Of a DNA stretch of 64,000 nt, positions 17,075-25,305 are shown in pieces. Numbering within the stretch: the stretch's first letter is position 1; each line of letters starts with the position of its first letter. Origin of the DNA: Arthrobacter silvisoli (lineage in GTDB: Bacteria > Actinomycetota > Actinomycetes > Actinomycetales > Micrococcaceae). Location of the stretch: contig NZ_QRCU01000077.1 of assembly GCF_003369445.1 (NCBI RefSeq), forward strand, positions 62,001-126,000, in the 5' to 3' direction. A model generated the notes under the pieces. The model made no database searches and was not told where the DNA came from. It saw only the letters and a program-made list of their open reading frames with translations. The position numbers and the translations under genes are program-made.

Positions 17075-20050
17075 ATGACGGCTCTACCCACACCTCCGCG
17101 TTTGACACGGTGGCTGACGGCGACGCTCGTTGTCTCGGCGGTGACCCTGTGGATCGCAATGGCTGAAATAGACCGGCTCGTCGAGGGGATCGTCACCCCG
17201 GACGGCCGGAACAGCAGCGTCACTATCCTCAGCGGCTTCGGCGACTGGGGAGCCCGGGACACGTGGCCTACGTGGGCGGGGCTGGATCCGGCGAAGCACG
17301 GGCAATTGGCGGCACTCGTCACCTTGCACGCGTCCATCGACTTCGGCTTCGCACTCCTCTACGGAACCCTGCTTTTCCGTTTGGCGAAGGGCACTGTCCT
17401 CCCCAGGGCCATTGCGCTTGTGGCTGCCGCCCTGGACGTTACAGAAGGCATCCTCCTGCTGACCGCGATCCACGACGCAGGCTCCGTTCCGGCAACGGCA
17501 GCCGTGATGGGCGTCGTGACCAACCTGAAATGGCTGTTCCTGGCGCTGTTGGCCTTCAGCATCGTTGCCATGCCGAAGCTGCGCAAACGCGTATGGGGCC
17601 GCCTGATCCGCTTGGCCAGGACGATGCAGTTCCACCGGCTGACGGTCACCGCCGTCGCCCTGGTCGCCGTCCTGGCCTTGCTGCCGATCCCGGGGGTCAA
17701 CGACCAGATGCCGGACTCCCAACGGCTGTGGGCCGAGGGTACACCGGCGCCCTTCATCGCGAGCTCGCTGGTGGTTCCCCTCATTGCGGCGGGGCTGCAA
17801 TACATCGGGCGCCTGCGCTCGGTTCTCGCCTGGCAGCTGTGGACGAACCACTACATCCCGGATCAGCCGCCCAGATGGCGGCTGTGGCTGGTCGGGCCTT
17901 CCTTGCTGCTCGCCGCGCTGGCCATCTCGGCCGTTTCCGGATTCCCCGTTGCGGTGGGCAACTGGTGGCAGTACTGGGTCTTCCTTGCCGTTCCGCTCCT
18001 GCTGCTGGGGATCTCATTCCTCATGAAGGCCATGTCGATCGTGAAGTCACCCTTCGGTTTCCGCAGCAAGTGGGATATGCGCGCCCACCGGCCGGACCGC
18101 CGTCGGGCCTTGGACGCATGGTGCGGCGGCGACAACCTGGCGGTGCTGCTGATTGGCGTGGCCGGCATGTCGCTGGTGCGCAGCTTCATCGGACCGGCTG
18201 CCATGATCATCGTCGACGGTGACGTGGCTAGGTCCATGCCTTCTGGCTGGCCGCTGGGGGTGGGAGGCCTGCTGCTGTTCGGCGCGGTTCTGGCCGGGGG
18301 AGCCTATCCCTTCCGCAGCATCCTGCTCCATGGGGTTCCCCGCCTGTTCGGGCCGGATCCACGCCTGGGTTTCGATCAGTGGCCGTACTTGAAGCACATC
18401 GTGCTGGCGTTGGGAACCGTGCCGCTGTTGCTCCTGCTGTTCGCGCCGGCGTTCTTCACAACGATCCTGGGCGTCTCGGCGACGGCGGTGCTCGGCATCG
18501 GCTGCTGGGCGCTGTTCTTCGGCGCGGTGGTCGTCTGGGCTCAGCAGCGCCAGCCGCTGGAGATCTTCCATCGGGTGGGACTTAGGGCGAACCCCTTCCT
18601 GTCCCTCATGGCCGCGGCGCTCGCCCTCGGCCAGCTGAACGGCGGCGGCGACGCGATGCATGTGCCGCGCACGGACAGCCGGCCGGCGAGTGTGGAACGG
18701 CGGACGGCCGACGTCGAATTCAAAGACTGGTTGGCAACATCCACCGCCTGCAACACCACGGCGGGGAAGGGGAAGACCGTGCGCCCCATGCTGCTGGTGG
18801 CGGCGGAAGGCGGCGGTATCCGGGCTGCGGGCTGGACCACCCGGGTCTTCAGCGCGCTCGCAGGAACGGCCTGCGGCAAATCCGCAACCCTGTTGTCCAG
18901 CGGCGTGAGCGGCGGATCGCTCGGCCTGGCACTGGTGACCCGGTACGCGCCGCGTGACGGCGGCGAAGGGAAGGACCTGGCCGCCGCGGCAGGTGCGGTG
19001 GCGAGGCCGGACGCTCTCTCCGTCAGCGTCGGCGGCGCCCTCGTCTCGGACCTCGTCGCCGGAGGCACCGGCCTGCTGATCCCCAACCGGAGCCGCGGCG
19101 ATTTCGGCTGGCATGACCGTGCCGCTCTGATGGAACGTGAATGGGAGCGGCAGGCACCGCTCCTTGACGCGCCCTTTGACCCGGGCGCCCGCGGGGCCGC
19201 CGGCGCCGTCCTGCTCAATTCGACGGTCACCGGCTCCGGATGCAAGTTGGTCATCAGCCAGCTGAAGCTGGCGGCGTCCGGGGGAGCCCAGCCGACGTCG
19301 GCGCCGGAGTGCCTCGCGGAGGACGGGCCGCCTGTGTCCATAGACTTCCTTGACCAGCCGAATGGCTTCTGCGACACGGCCCTCCGCTGGTCCACAGCGG
19401 CGATGGTCTCGGCCAGGTTCCCCATCATTTCCCCGGCTGGACGGATCCGCTACGGCCCGGAAAGGGGTGCATGTCTGCCCGCTGGTTCCTTCCAGGCCAT
19501 CGACGGCGGTTATGCCGAAGGCTCCGGCCTTGGAACGGTCGCGGATGTCTGGGGCGGCCTGCGGGAGGTGGTCCAGGGATACAACAACGAATCCGGTGCA
19601 GGCACGGCCGGCCATCCCTACGTGGTCCCGGTGTTCGTCTACATCCGCAATTCTCCGGGGGTGGACATCGCAGCCAAGGTGCCGGCGCCCGTTGCGGAAC
19701 TCGCCGTTCCCCTGGCCGGCCTCAAGGCGAAGGCGAACCAGGTCGAAGCCGGTGCCTGGCTGCAGCGGCTGGACCAGTCGGCCGACGTCTGCCTGAGCAC
19801 GGAGTGCGATGTGGCGAGCAGGGCGGTCCTGGGCACCTTGGGCGGCGGCCACACGGTGGTGGTGGCCCCGAAAAGCAGGCCGGCCGTCGATCCGCCGCTC
19901 GGCTGGACCCTTTCGATGCTCTCGCAGAACCTGCTGGACAAGGCCCTCAAGGACGAGCTGGCCCGGACGGAAACCAGCCCTGGAGAGGAACCCGGCCTCG
20001 GAAAGCTCAATGCCGTCCTGTCCGCGGCGCACGGTGAAACACCGGGCTGA
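17075..20050 (+). CDS. Large polytopic membrane protein with C-terminal patatin-like lipase domain
   Basis: This is a 991-residue protein of unusual layout. Residues about 1-525 contain roughly 11-13 hydrophobic segments, beginning LTATLVVSAVTLWIAMAEI and ending LSLMAAALALGQL. After a short linker, residues about 565-990 form a patatin-like domain: oxyanion loop AAEGGGIRAAGW (near 578), nucleophile elbow GVSGG with S612, and the dyad Asp in IDGGYAEGSG (D810). The expected Ser-Asp dyad of a phospholipase A/acyl hydrolase is therefore intact. The domain holds several Cys, possibly disulfides if it faces outward. The ATG at 17075 follows GGGGG; upstream in-frame sequence overlaps tauA and is rejected. 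Lipid remodelling or lipolysis at the membrane is inference. Codon use and GC content resemble the neighbours. Confidence 0.85.
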   Translation: MTALPTPPRLTRWLTATLVVSAVTLWIAMAEIDRLVEGIVTPDGRNSSVTILSGFGDWGARDTWPTWAGLDPAKHGQLAALVTLHASIDFGFALLYGTLLFRLAKGTVLPRAIALVAAALDVTEGILLLTAIHDAGSVPATAAVMGVVTNLKWLFLALLAFSIVAMPKLRKRVWGRLIRLARTMQFHRLTVTAVALVAVLALLPIPGVNDQMPDSQRLWAEGTPAPFIASSLVVPLIAAGLQYIGRLRSVLAWQLWTNHYIPDQPPRWRLWLVGPSLLLAALAISAVSGFPVAVGNWWQYWVFLAVPLLLLGISFLMKAMSIVKSPFGFRSKWDMRAHRPDRRRALDAWCGGDNLAVLLIGVAGMSLVRSFIGPAAMIIVDGDVARSMPSGWPLGVGGLLLFGAVLAGGAYPFRSILLHGVPRLFGPDPRLGFDQWPYLKHIVLALGTVPLLLLLFAPAFFTTILGVSATAVLGIGCWALFFGAVVVWAQQRQPLEIFHRVGLRANPFLSLMAAALALGQLNGGGDAMHVPRTDSRPASVERRTADVEFKDWLATSTACNTTAGKGKTVRPMLLVAAEGGGIRAAGWTTRVFSALAGTACGKSATLLSSGVSGGSLGLALVTRYAPRDGGEGKDLAAAAGAVARPDALSVSVGGALVSDLVAGGTGLLIPNRSRGDFGWHDRAALMEREWERQAPLLDAPFDPGARGAAGAVLLNSTVTGSGCKLVISQLKLAASGGAQPTSAPECLAEDGPPVSIDFLDQPNGFCDTALRWSTAAMVSARFPIISPAGRIRYGPERGACLPAGSFQAIDGGYAEGSGLGTVADVWGGLREVVQGYNNESGAGTAGHPYVVPVFVYIRNSPGVDIAAKVPAPVAELAVPLAGLKAKANQVEAGAWLQRLDQSADVCLSTECDVASRAVLGTLGGGHTVVVAPKSRPAVDPPLGWTLSMLSQNLLDKALKDELARTETSPGEEPGLGKLNAVLSAAHGETPG

Positions 20051-20151
20051 GGCGTCTGCTGCCGGGGGTCATATTCATTTTGTTCATAGTGAAGATCACA
20101 TAGACGGCCGTTTCTTGGCCATTGCCCCCGCCGGGCGGATACGGTAGATGC

Positions 20152-21015
20152 ATGACGTCCAGCATCACCACCGAATCCATGCGCCCTACGCGCAGCATTC
20201 CCGCCGATATCGCCCGTTCGTGGCTCCTTGTGAACGCCATGAAAACGGAGCTTTTCGACCAGTCGGCCAACTCGCGCGCAGACGCCATCATCCTGGACAT
20301 CGAAGACGCCGTTGACCCCTCCCAGAAGGACCACGCACGCGAGAACGTGGTGAACTGGCTGACCGGCGGCGGCCAGGCATGGGTCCGCATCAACGATGCC
20401 ACCAGCCCCTTCTGGGCGGACGACCTCGCCGGCCTGCGCGGCACACCGGGCCTGCTCGGCGTGATGCTGGCCAAGACCGAGTCCGCCGACCAGGTCACCG
20501 AGTCCTTCCACCGCATGGACGGCAAGACCCCCGTGATCGCCCTGGTGGAGTCCGCCGTCGGCATCGAAGAAGCCAACCACATCGCCAAGGGCCAGGGCTG
20601 CTTCCGCCTCGCCTTCGGTTCCGGCGACTTCCGCCGCGACACCGGCATGGCCGCCACCCCTGAAGCCATGGCGTACCCGCGGGCCAAGCTCGTCGTCGCC
20701 AGCCGCGTGGGCAACCTGCCGGGCCCCATCGACGGCCCCACGGTCGGCACCAACCACCCCATCCTGCGTGAGCAGACGGGCATCACGGTGACCATGGGCA
20801 TGACAGGCAAGCTCTGCCTGGCCATCGACCAGACCACCGTCATCAACGAAGTCATCAGCCCCACGCCTTCGGACGTCGCCTGGGCCACCGACTTCATGAA
20901 CGACTTCGAAGCCAACGGCCGCGTCATCCGTGACGGTTCCGACCTGCCGCGCCTTGGCCGTGCGGAGAAGATCATGAAGCTGGCCCTGGCGTTCGGGGTG
21001 CAGCCTTCCCTGTAG
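20152..21015 (+). CDS. CitE-like CoA-ester lyase (HpcH/HpaI aldolase family)
   Basis: This 287-residue TIM-barrel protein contains AIILDIEDAVDPSQK (about residues 45-60; the acidic Mg2+ site), VRINDATSPFWADDL and ALVESAVGIEEA, all typical of HpcH/HpaI-family citrate lyase beta-like proteins. These cleave or form CoA-linked C-C bonds such as malyl-, citramalyl- or citryl-CoA. No citrate lyase alpha/gamma genes are nearby, so a free-standing lyase is likely. The ATG at 20152 has only a weak ribosome site; an in-frame start ten codons earlier is possible. Confidence 0.85.
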   Translation: MTSSITTESMRPTRSIPADIARSWLLVNAMKTELFDQSANSRADAIILDIEDAVDPSQKDHARENVVNWLTGGGQAWVRINDATSPFWADDLAGLRGTPGLLGVMLAKTESADQVTESFHRMDGKTPVIALVESAVGIEEANHIAKGQGCFRLAFGSGDFRRDTGMAATPEAMAYPRAKLVVASRVGNLPGPIDGPTVGTNHPILREQTGITVTMGMTGKLCLAIDQTTVINEVISPTPSDVAWATDFMNDFEANGRVIRDGSDLPRLGRAEKIMKLALAFGVQPSL

Positions 21016-21017
21016 CC

Positions 21018-21944
21018 ATGCTCGTGCACGGCGTCGCCTGGGACCGGCCGTCGGCAGGAATGCCCGACGGCGGGTCTCCGGCACTGCGCCTGCGCGCACC
21101 TTCCGGGGAGCCGGGCGATGTTCCGCTGCCCGCCGGCGGCAGCCTCGGCTTCCGTGTGCTCCCCGGGCTCTGGTGCCTTGGCCACAGCAAGGTCCTCGGA
21201 CCGCAGGAACGACGCCACGTGCCTTGCCCGGACGGGGCGCGGGCCGAACGGGGCAAGCAGTGCGGACCATGCTTCGCCCGCGACGACTTCCGGCTGATGC
21301 ATGATTTCCACCGTGGCGGCCCCGTTCCGGCCGGGCTGCGCTCCTACCTGATGCAGCCGCACTGGCTCTACCTGGCCACCTTCGCCGGTGGTGCCACGAA
21401 AGTGGGCACGGCCTCCGCCGTCCGCAAATGGCAACGGCTTGCCGAACAGGGCGCGGTGCGGGCCACGTACGTGGCCCATGCAGAGGACGGCGGCGTGGTG
21501 CGCATCCTCGAAGACCTCGTCACGCAGGAACTCGGTACGGTCCAGCTCGTCAGGTCCACCGCCAAGGCGGCGTCCCTGCTCGAGCCGTTGGCCGACGTCG
21601 AACTTTCAGCCATCAACAAACGGGCGGCCGCCCGCACGCGCGAGCTTCTGGACGGGCTTGCCATGGGCGGCTTCTCCACTGTGGAGGAAGACTGGCAGCG
21701 GCCCGCCTTCGCCGATGAAGCCTGCGGAGTTTTCGACTCCCGGAGGCGGCATCCCTACCCCCAGGCCTTCGACGGCGGCGACCACGGCTTCACGGTCCGC
21801 TCGCTGAGCGGCGCCACCGCGCTGGTGTCCCTGCCGGGCGAAGAGTCCGGTTTCGTCGCCGGCCTCGGCGCGCTCAAAGGCCGCCGGATCGAGTTCGGGG
21901 ACTACCGAACGGAGGTCCCGGCGCTCCAGGATTCCTTGTTCTAG
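21018..21944 (+). CDS. DUF2797-type protein of unknown function
   Basis: This is a 308-residue protein starting 2 bases after the lyase stop. It has a Cys-containing segment (PC..GKQCGPCFARDDF, about residues 69-90) that may bind metal, and the later block HWLYLATFAGGATKVGTASAVRKWQRLAEQGA, which recalls DUF2797 and GIY-YIG-like folds. No catalytic function can be assigned. Position suggests co-transcription with the CitE-like gene. Confidence 0.75.
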   Translation: MLVHGVAWDRPSAGMPDGGSPALRLRAPSGEPGDVPLPAGGSLGFRVLPGLWCLGHSKVLGPQERRHVPCPDGARAERGKQCGPCFARDDFRLMHDFHRGGPVPAGLRSYLMQPHWLYLATFAGGATKVGTASAVRKWQRLAEQGAVRATYVAHAEDGGVVRILEDLVTQELGTVQLVRSTAKAASLLEPLADVELSAINKRAAARTRELLDGLAMGGFSTVEEDWQRPAFADEACGVFDSRRRHPYPQAFDGGDHGFTVRSLSGATALVSLPGEESGFVAGLGALKGRRIEFGDYRTEVPALQDSLF

Positions 21945-22026
21945 GTTTTGGGGCCCCGCTCTGCGTTCAACGGCGTCGCCAAGGCACGTAGAGCAGGCCC
22001 CGCGAGTGCGTCGGTAGAATTGGCGG

Positions 22027-22251
22027 GTGCTGAACGAATTCTGGGCCACCGCCTCCACCACCTACAAAACGCTGGTCTTCAGCGCGATGGGCCTGATCGC
22101 CGTCGGGATCATCCTCACCATCATCGGAAACACCACGCAGAACAAGGGCATGGCCTTCGCCTCCCTCGGCGTGATCGGCTTGGGTCTGGTGCTGCATGTC
22201 GTGGGCTTGGTGGTGCGCGGGCAGCAGATCCGGAAGACGCTCAGGAAGTAG
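22027..22251 (+). CDS. Small two-helix membrane protein (DUF3188-like)
   Basis: This 74-residue protein begins at GTG and has two hydrophobic helices, LVFSAMGLIAVGIILTIIG and FASLGVIGLGLVLHVVGLVV, with a basic C-terminal end RGQQIRKTLRK. The pattern agrees with a conserved actinobacterial DUF3188 family. Function is unknown. It converges with the SulP gene 5 bases away. Confidence 0.75.
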   Translation: MLNEFWATASTTYKTLVFSAMGLIAVGIILTIIGNTTQNKGMAFASLGVIGLGLVLHVVGLVVRGQQIRKTLRK

Positions 22252-22256
22252 CCGGC

Positions 22257-23912
22257 TCAGGACAGAGCGGCCCGCGCTTCGGCGTTCCGCCGGACGTGGC
22301 TCCGGGCGTGCTCGATCGCCGGCTCCAGTTCGGTGAACAGATGCTTGTGATGCCGCAGGGAGCGGATGACGCCGACGTTCGTCACCAATGACAGGTGTTC
22401 AGGCTGCACCCCTTTGATGAGCACCGTAATGCCACGCAGTTCGAGCGCGGAGACCACATCCACCAGCGCGTGCGCCCCGGTGGCGTCCAGCATCTTCAAC
22501 TGCGACAGCCTGATGACCGCGACCTCGATGTCCCGCACCTGGCTGATGTCCTGCAGGACGCGTTCGGCCGCTCCGAAGAACATGGCGCCGTCCAGGGTGA
22601 ACACGGCGATGTGCTCGTCGCCGTCGTGCGCGGCACCTGGAATCGCTTCGCGCCGCACCCCGGTCAGGGACGCAACCTTCCGCAGGGTCAGCACTGCGGT
22701 GACGGCCAGGCCGATCTGGATGGCAATGATCAGGTCGAACGCAACGGTGATGACTGCCGTCACTGCGAACGCTGCGGCGTCTGATCGCGTGGACCCCAGG
22801 ATCGCGGATACCGTCCGGTGCGACACCATGCGCGTGGCGGTGACCATGAGGATCCCGCCGAGCGCCGCCAGCGGGATGCGGCCGACGAAACCGGCGGCGA
22901 AGTAGATCGTCGCCAGCAGTACGAATGCATGGACGATGGCGGCCGCCCGGGTGCGGGCCCCTGACCTGACGTTTACGGCCGTCCGGGCGATCGCTCCTGT
23001 GGCCGGCATGCCGCCGAAGAATCCGGCGGCGATCGATGCCAGGCCCTGGCCGGCGAGTTCGCGGTCCGGGTTGTAGGGGCCGGTGGGCCTGCCGTCCGGA
23101 CCCCTCAGCCCGGTTGCCACCCGGGCGGAGAGCAGGGATTCGATCGCGGCCAGCGCGGCGACGGCGACGGCGGGCATGAGCAGGCTGCCCAGCGCCGCGG
23201 GATCGAAGGCGGGCACCTTGGGAAGCGGCAGCGAATGCGGGAGTTCCCCGATGCGCGGGATGTCCAGGCGGAGCAGTTCCGCACCGGCGGTGGCCAGGAC
23301 CACCGCGAGGAGGCTGGCAGGAAGCGCGCGGTGGATGCGGGGCACTACGAGCATGACGGCGGCCACCACTGCCACGACGGTGAGCGTCTGGAGAACGATG
23401 GACGGCTTGGCCGAGGCGGCCGCTTCCACTGCTGCCAGGAGGGTGTTGTGGCCCGGGGTGCCGGAGGTGCCCGTGGCCAGGGGAACCTGCTGGAGGAAGA
23501 TGATCGCGGCAATGCCCAGCGTGAAGCCTTCCACCACCGGCCAGGGGATGAGCGAGACGGCCCGTCCCAGGCGGCTGATGCCCAGCAGGCAGACCAGGAT
23601 TCCCGCCATGATCGAGACGACTGCGACCACGCCGGCTCCCTGCGTGGCCACTATCGGCGCAAGGACCACCACCATGGCGCCGGTGGGACCGGAAACCTGC
23701 ACGTTGGATCCACCCATCACTGCGGCCACAAGCCCTGCCACCACGGCCGTAATGAGGCCGGCTTCAGCGCCCACGCCCGAGCTCACGCCGAAAGCCAAGG
23801 CAAGGGGGAGCGCGACGATTCCCACCGTGATCCCGGAGAGCAGGTCCATCCGCCAGGAGGAGCGCAGGCCGGCGTAGTCGGATCGTGCGGGGAACAGGCT
23901 GCGCAGGCTCAT
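22257..23912 (-). CDS. SulP-family anion transporter with STAS domain
   Basis: This 551-residue protein has 10-12 hydrophobic segments in residues about 20-410 (SGITVGIVALPLALAFGVSSG is the family opening) and a C-terminal STAS domain (about 430-540; VAVIRLSQLKMLDATGAHALVD). SulP proteins carry sulfate, bicarbonate or other anions. The start codon overlaps the stop of the ArsR-type gene by four bases, so the transporter is translated with its likely repressor. A carbonic anhydrase is not adjacent, which leaves the anion undetermined. Confidence 0.92.
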   Translation of the reverse strand: MSLRSLFPARSDYAGLRSSWRMDLLSGITVGIVALPLALAFGVSSGVGAEAGLITAVVAGLVAAVMGGSNVQVSGPTGAMVVVLAPIVATQGAGVVAVVSIMAGILVCLLGISRLGRAVSLIPWPVVEGFTLGIAAIIFLQQVPLATGTSGTPGHNTLLAAVEAAASAKPSIVLQTLTVVAVVAAVMLVVPRIHRALPASLLAVVLATAGAELLRLDIPRIGELPHSLPLPKVPAFDPAALGSLLMPAVAVAALAAIESLLSARVATGLRGPDGRPTGPYNPDRELAGQGLASIAAGFFGGMPATGAIARTAVNVRSGARTRAAAIVHAFVLLATIYFAAGFVGRIPLAALGGILMVTATRMVSHRTVSAILGSTRSDAAAFAVTAVITVAFDLIIAIQIGLAVTAVLTLRKVASLTGVRREAIPGAAHDGDEHIAVFTLDGAMFFGAAERVLQDISQVRDIEVAVIRLSQLKMLDATGAHALVDVVSALELRGITVLIKGVQPEHLSLVTNVGVIRSLRHHKHLFTELEPAIEHARSHVRRNAEARAALS

Positions 23913-24289
23913 GATGCGGCTTCCGCGGACGCGGGAACCGACGGCAGCTGCCCGGCGAGCTGGAGCTGTTCCTGGGAACCGGCAAGGGTGTCCAGGAGGA
24001 AGGTCCGTGCAATGGCCAGCAGTTCGGCGATCTTGGGGTGCGCGAGCGTGTAGTTCACGGCATTGGCGCTCCGGCTGGAGGTTACTACGCCGTGTTTGCG
24101 GAGGGTGGCCAGGTGCTGGGAGAGGTGCGAGGCTTCAAGCCCGGTTTCGGCCAGAAGATAGCTCACGGGCGCCGTGGTGCCCGGCGCGGCGGCGAGCAGC
24201 TCCAGCACCCTGATCCGTGCGGGGTGTGCCAGGCCCTTGAACAGGTTGGCCTTGATCTCGTACAGGGGCGCCTGCGCGGCTGAATACAT
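23909..24289 (-). CDS. ArsR/SmtB-type transcriptional repressor
   Basis: This is a winged-helix regulator of 126 residues when started at MYSAAQAP (24289), which has AAGGA just upstream. A start 15 codons earlier (24334) is possible but would place the start codon inside a 16 bp palindrome. The recognition helix is about LEASHLSQHLATLRKHGVV. No metal-binding Cys pair is visible in the DNA-binding helix, so it may sense redox or an anion rather than a thiophilic metal. It is the first gene of a two-gene operon with the SulP transporter and is likely autoregulated. Confidence 0.88.
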   Translation of the reverse strand: MYSAAQAPLYEIKANLFKGLAHPARIRVLELLAAAPGTTAPVSYLLAETGLEASHLSQHLATLRKHGVVTSSRSANAVNYTLAHPKIAELLAIARTFLLDTLAGSQEQLQLAGQLPSVPASAEAAS

Positions 24290-24318
24290 GGCTTCCTTGC
24301 CATCCTTCGATTGACGGA

Positions 24319-24334
24319 ATGATGGATCCATCAT
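24319..24334. promoter_or_regulatory. 16 bp perfect palindrome, candidate ArsR operator
   Basis: ATGATGGATCCATCAT is perfectly self-complementary. It lies 30 bases before the preferred ArsR start and 70 bases before the divergent MaoC gene, so one site could control both. Confidence 0.55.
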
Positions 24335-24403
24335 ATCGCCTCGACGGGCTGCATCCGTCTTCACAACTGCCGACGCCGCCCGCCTGCCCGCTAGGGTTGG
24401 GGC

Positions 24404-24865
24404 ATGACTATTAACCCCGACCTGCAGGGCCGCAGCTACCCTGCCGCTGAGGTGTACGACGTTGGCCGTGAGAAGATCCGGGAATTCGCCCGCGCGGTCA
24501 AGGCCACCCACCCGGCACACTTCGACGTCGAGGCCGCCCGGGCGCTCGGCCACGCCGACTTGGTGGCGCCCCCCACCTTCGCGATCATTGTGGCGCAGCG
24601 GGCCGACGCCCAGCTCATTGAGGACCCGGAATCGGGAATCGACTTCAGCCGCGTGGTCCACGCCGACCAGCGTTTCACCCACCACCGCGCCATCGTGGCC
24701 GGCGACCAGCTGCGCGCCGAACTGCACGTGGACGGCGTCCGCGCCATGGGCGGCGGCGCCATGATCACCACCCGCGCCGAAATCTTTGCGCTTCGCGACG
24801 ACCTGCAGCGCGACCCCGTGGCCACCACCACTTCGTCCATCCTGGTCCGCGGAGAGGGACAGTAA
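24404..24865 (+). CDS. MaoC-family dehydratase, N-terminal type (UPF0336/HadA-like)
   Basis: This 153-residue hot-dog-fold protein (RSYPAAEVYDVGREKIREFA, APPTFAIIVAQ) matches the non-catalytic or HadA/HadC-like half of (3R)-hydroxyacyl dehydratases. The partner gene, which starts 2 bases later, supplies the catalytic residues. Together they should form a heterodimer dehydrating hydroxyacyl thioesters in fatty-acid synthesis. The pair lies upstream of murB, an arrangement seen in other Actinobacteria. Confidence 0.88.
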   Translation: MTINPDLQGRSYPAAEVYDVGREKIREFARAVKATHPAHFDVEAARALGHADLVAPPTFAIIVAQRADAQLIEDPESGIDFSRVVHADQRFTHHRAIVAGDQLRAELHVDGVRAMGGGAMITTRAEIFALRDDLQRDPVATTTSSILVRGEGQ

Positions 24866-24867
24866 CC

Positions 24868-25305
24868 ATGAGCCTGAAATTCGAAGACCTCGCCGTCGGC
24901 CAGGAAATCGGTGCGCGCAGCATCGACGTCACCCGCCAGGACCTGGTGAAGTACGCAGGCGCCTCTGGTGACTTCAACCCGATCCACTGGAACGAAGCTT
25001 TCGCCACCGGCGTGGACCTTCCAGGGGTGATCGCCCACGGCATGTTCACCATGGGTGCTGCCGTGCAGTTGGTGAGCGACTGGGTCGATGACCCCGCCGC
25101 CGTGATCGACTACCAGACCCGCTTCACCAAGCCCGTCCTCGTCGCCGACACCACGGGAACCTCCGAGCCCGGCGCCGTGATCGAAGTGGTCGGCGTGGTG
25201 GGAGCCCTCGACGCCGACGCCCGAACCGCGCGCATCGACCTCACCGTTACCTTCGAGGGACAGAAGGTCCTGATGAAGTCCCAAGCAGTTGTGAAGCTCG
25301 CTTGA
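24868..25305 (+). CDS. MaoC-family (R)-specific hydroxyacyl dehydratase (HadB-like)
   Basis: This 145-residue hot-dog-fold enzyme carries the hydratase motif YAGASGDFNPIHWNEAFA (catalytic Asp and His) followed by GVIAHGMFTMG. It is the active subunit of the dehydratase pair. It starts 2 bases after the HadA-like gene, and its stop overlaps the start of the MFS gene. Confidence 0.9.
   Translation: MSLKFEDLAVGQEIGARSIDVTRQDLVKYAGASGDFNPIHWNEAFATGVDLPGVIAHGMFTMGAAVQLVSDWVDDPAAVIDYQTRFTKPVLVADTTGTSEPGAVIEVVGVVGALDADARTARIDLTVTFEGQKVLMKSQAVVKLA

Noticed and set aside
18047..20032. 661-codon minus-strand frame inside the membrane-lipase gene
   Set aside because: The + strand frame shows an intact patatin dyad and membrane helices; the minus frame is Arg/Gln/His-rich without folds.
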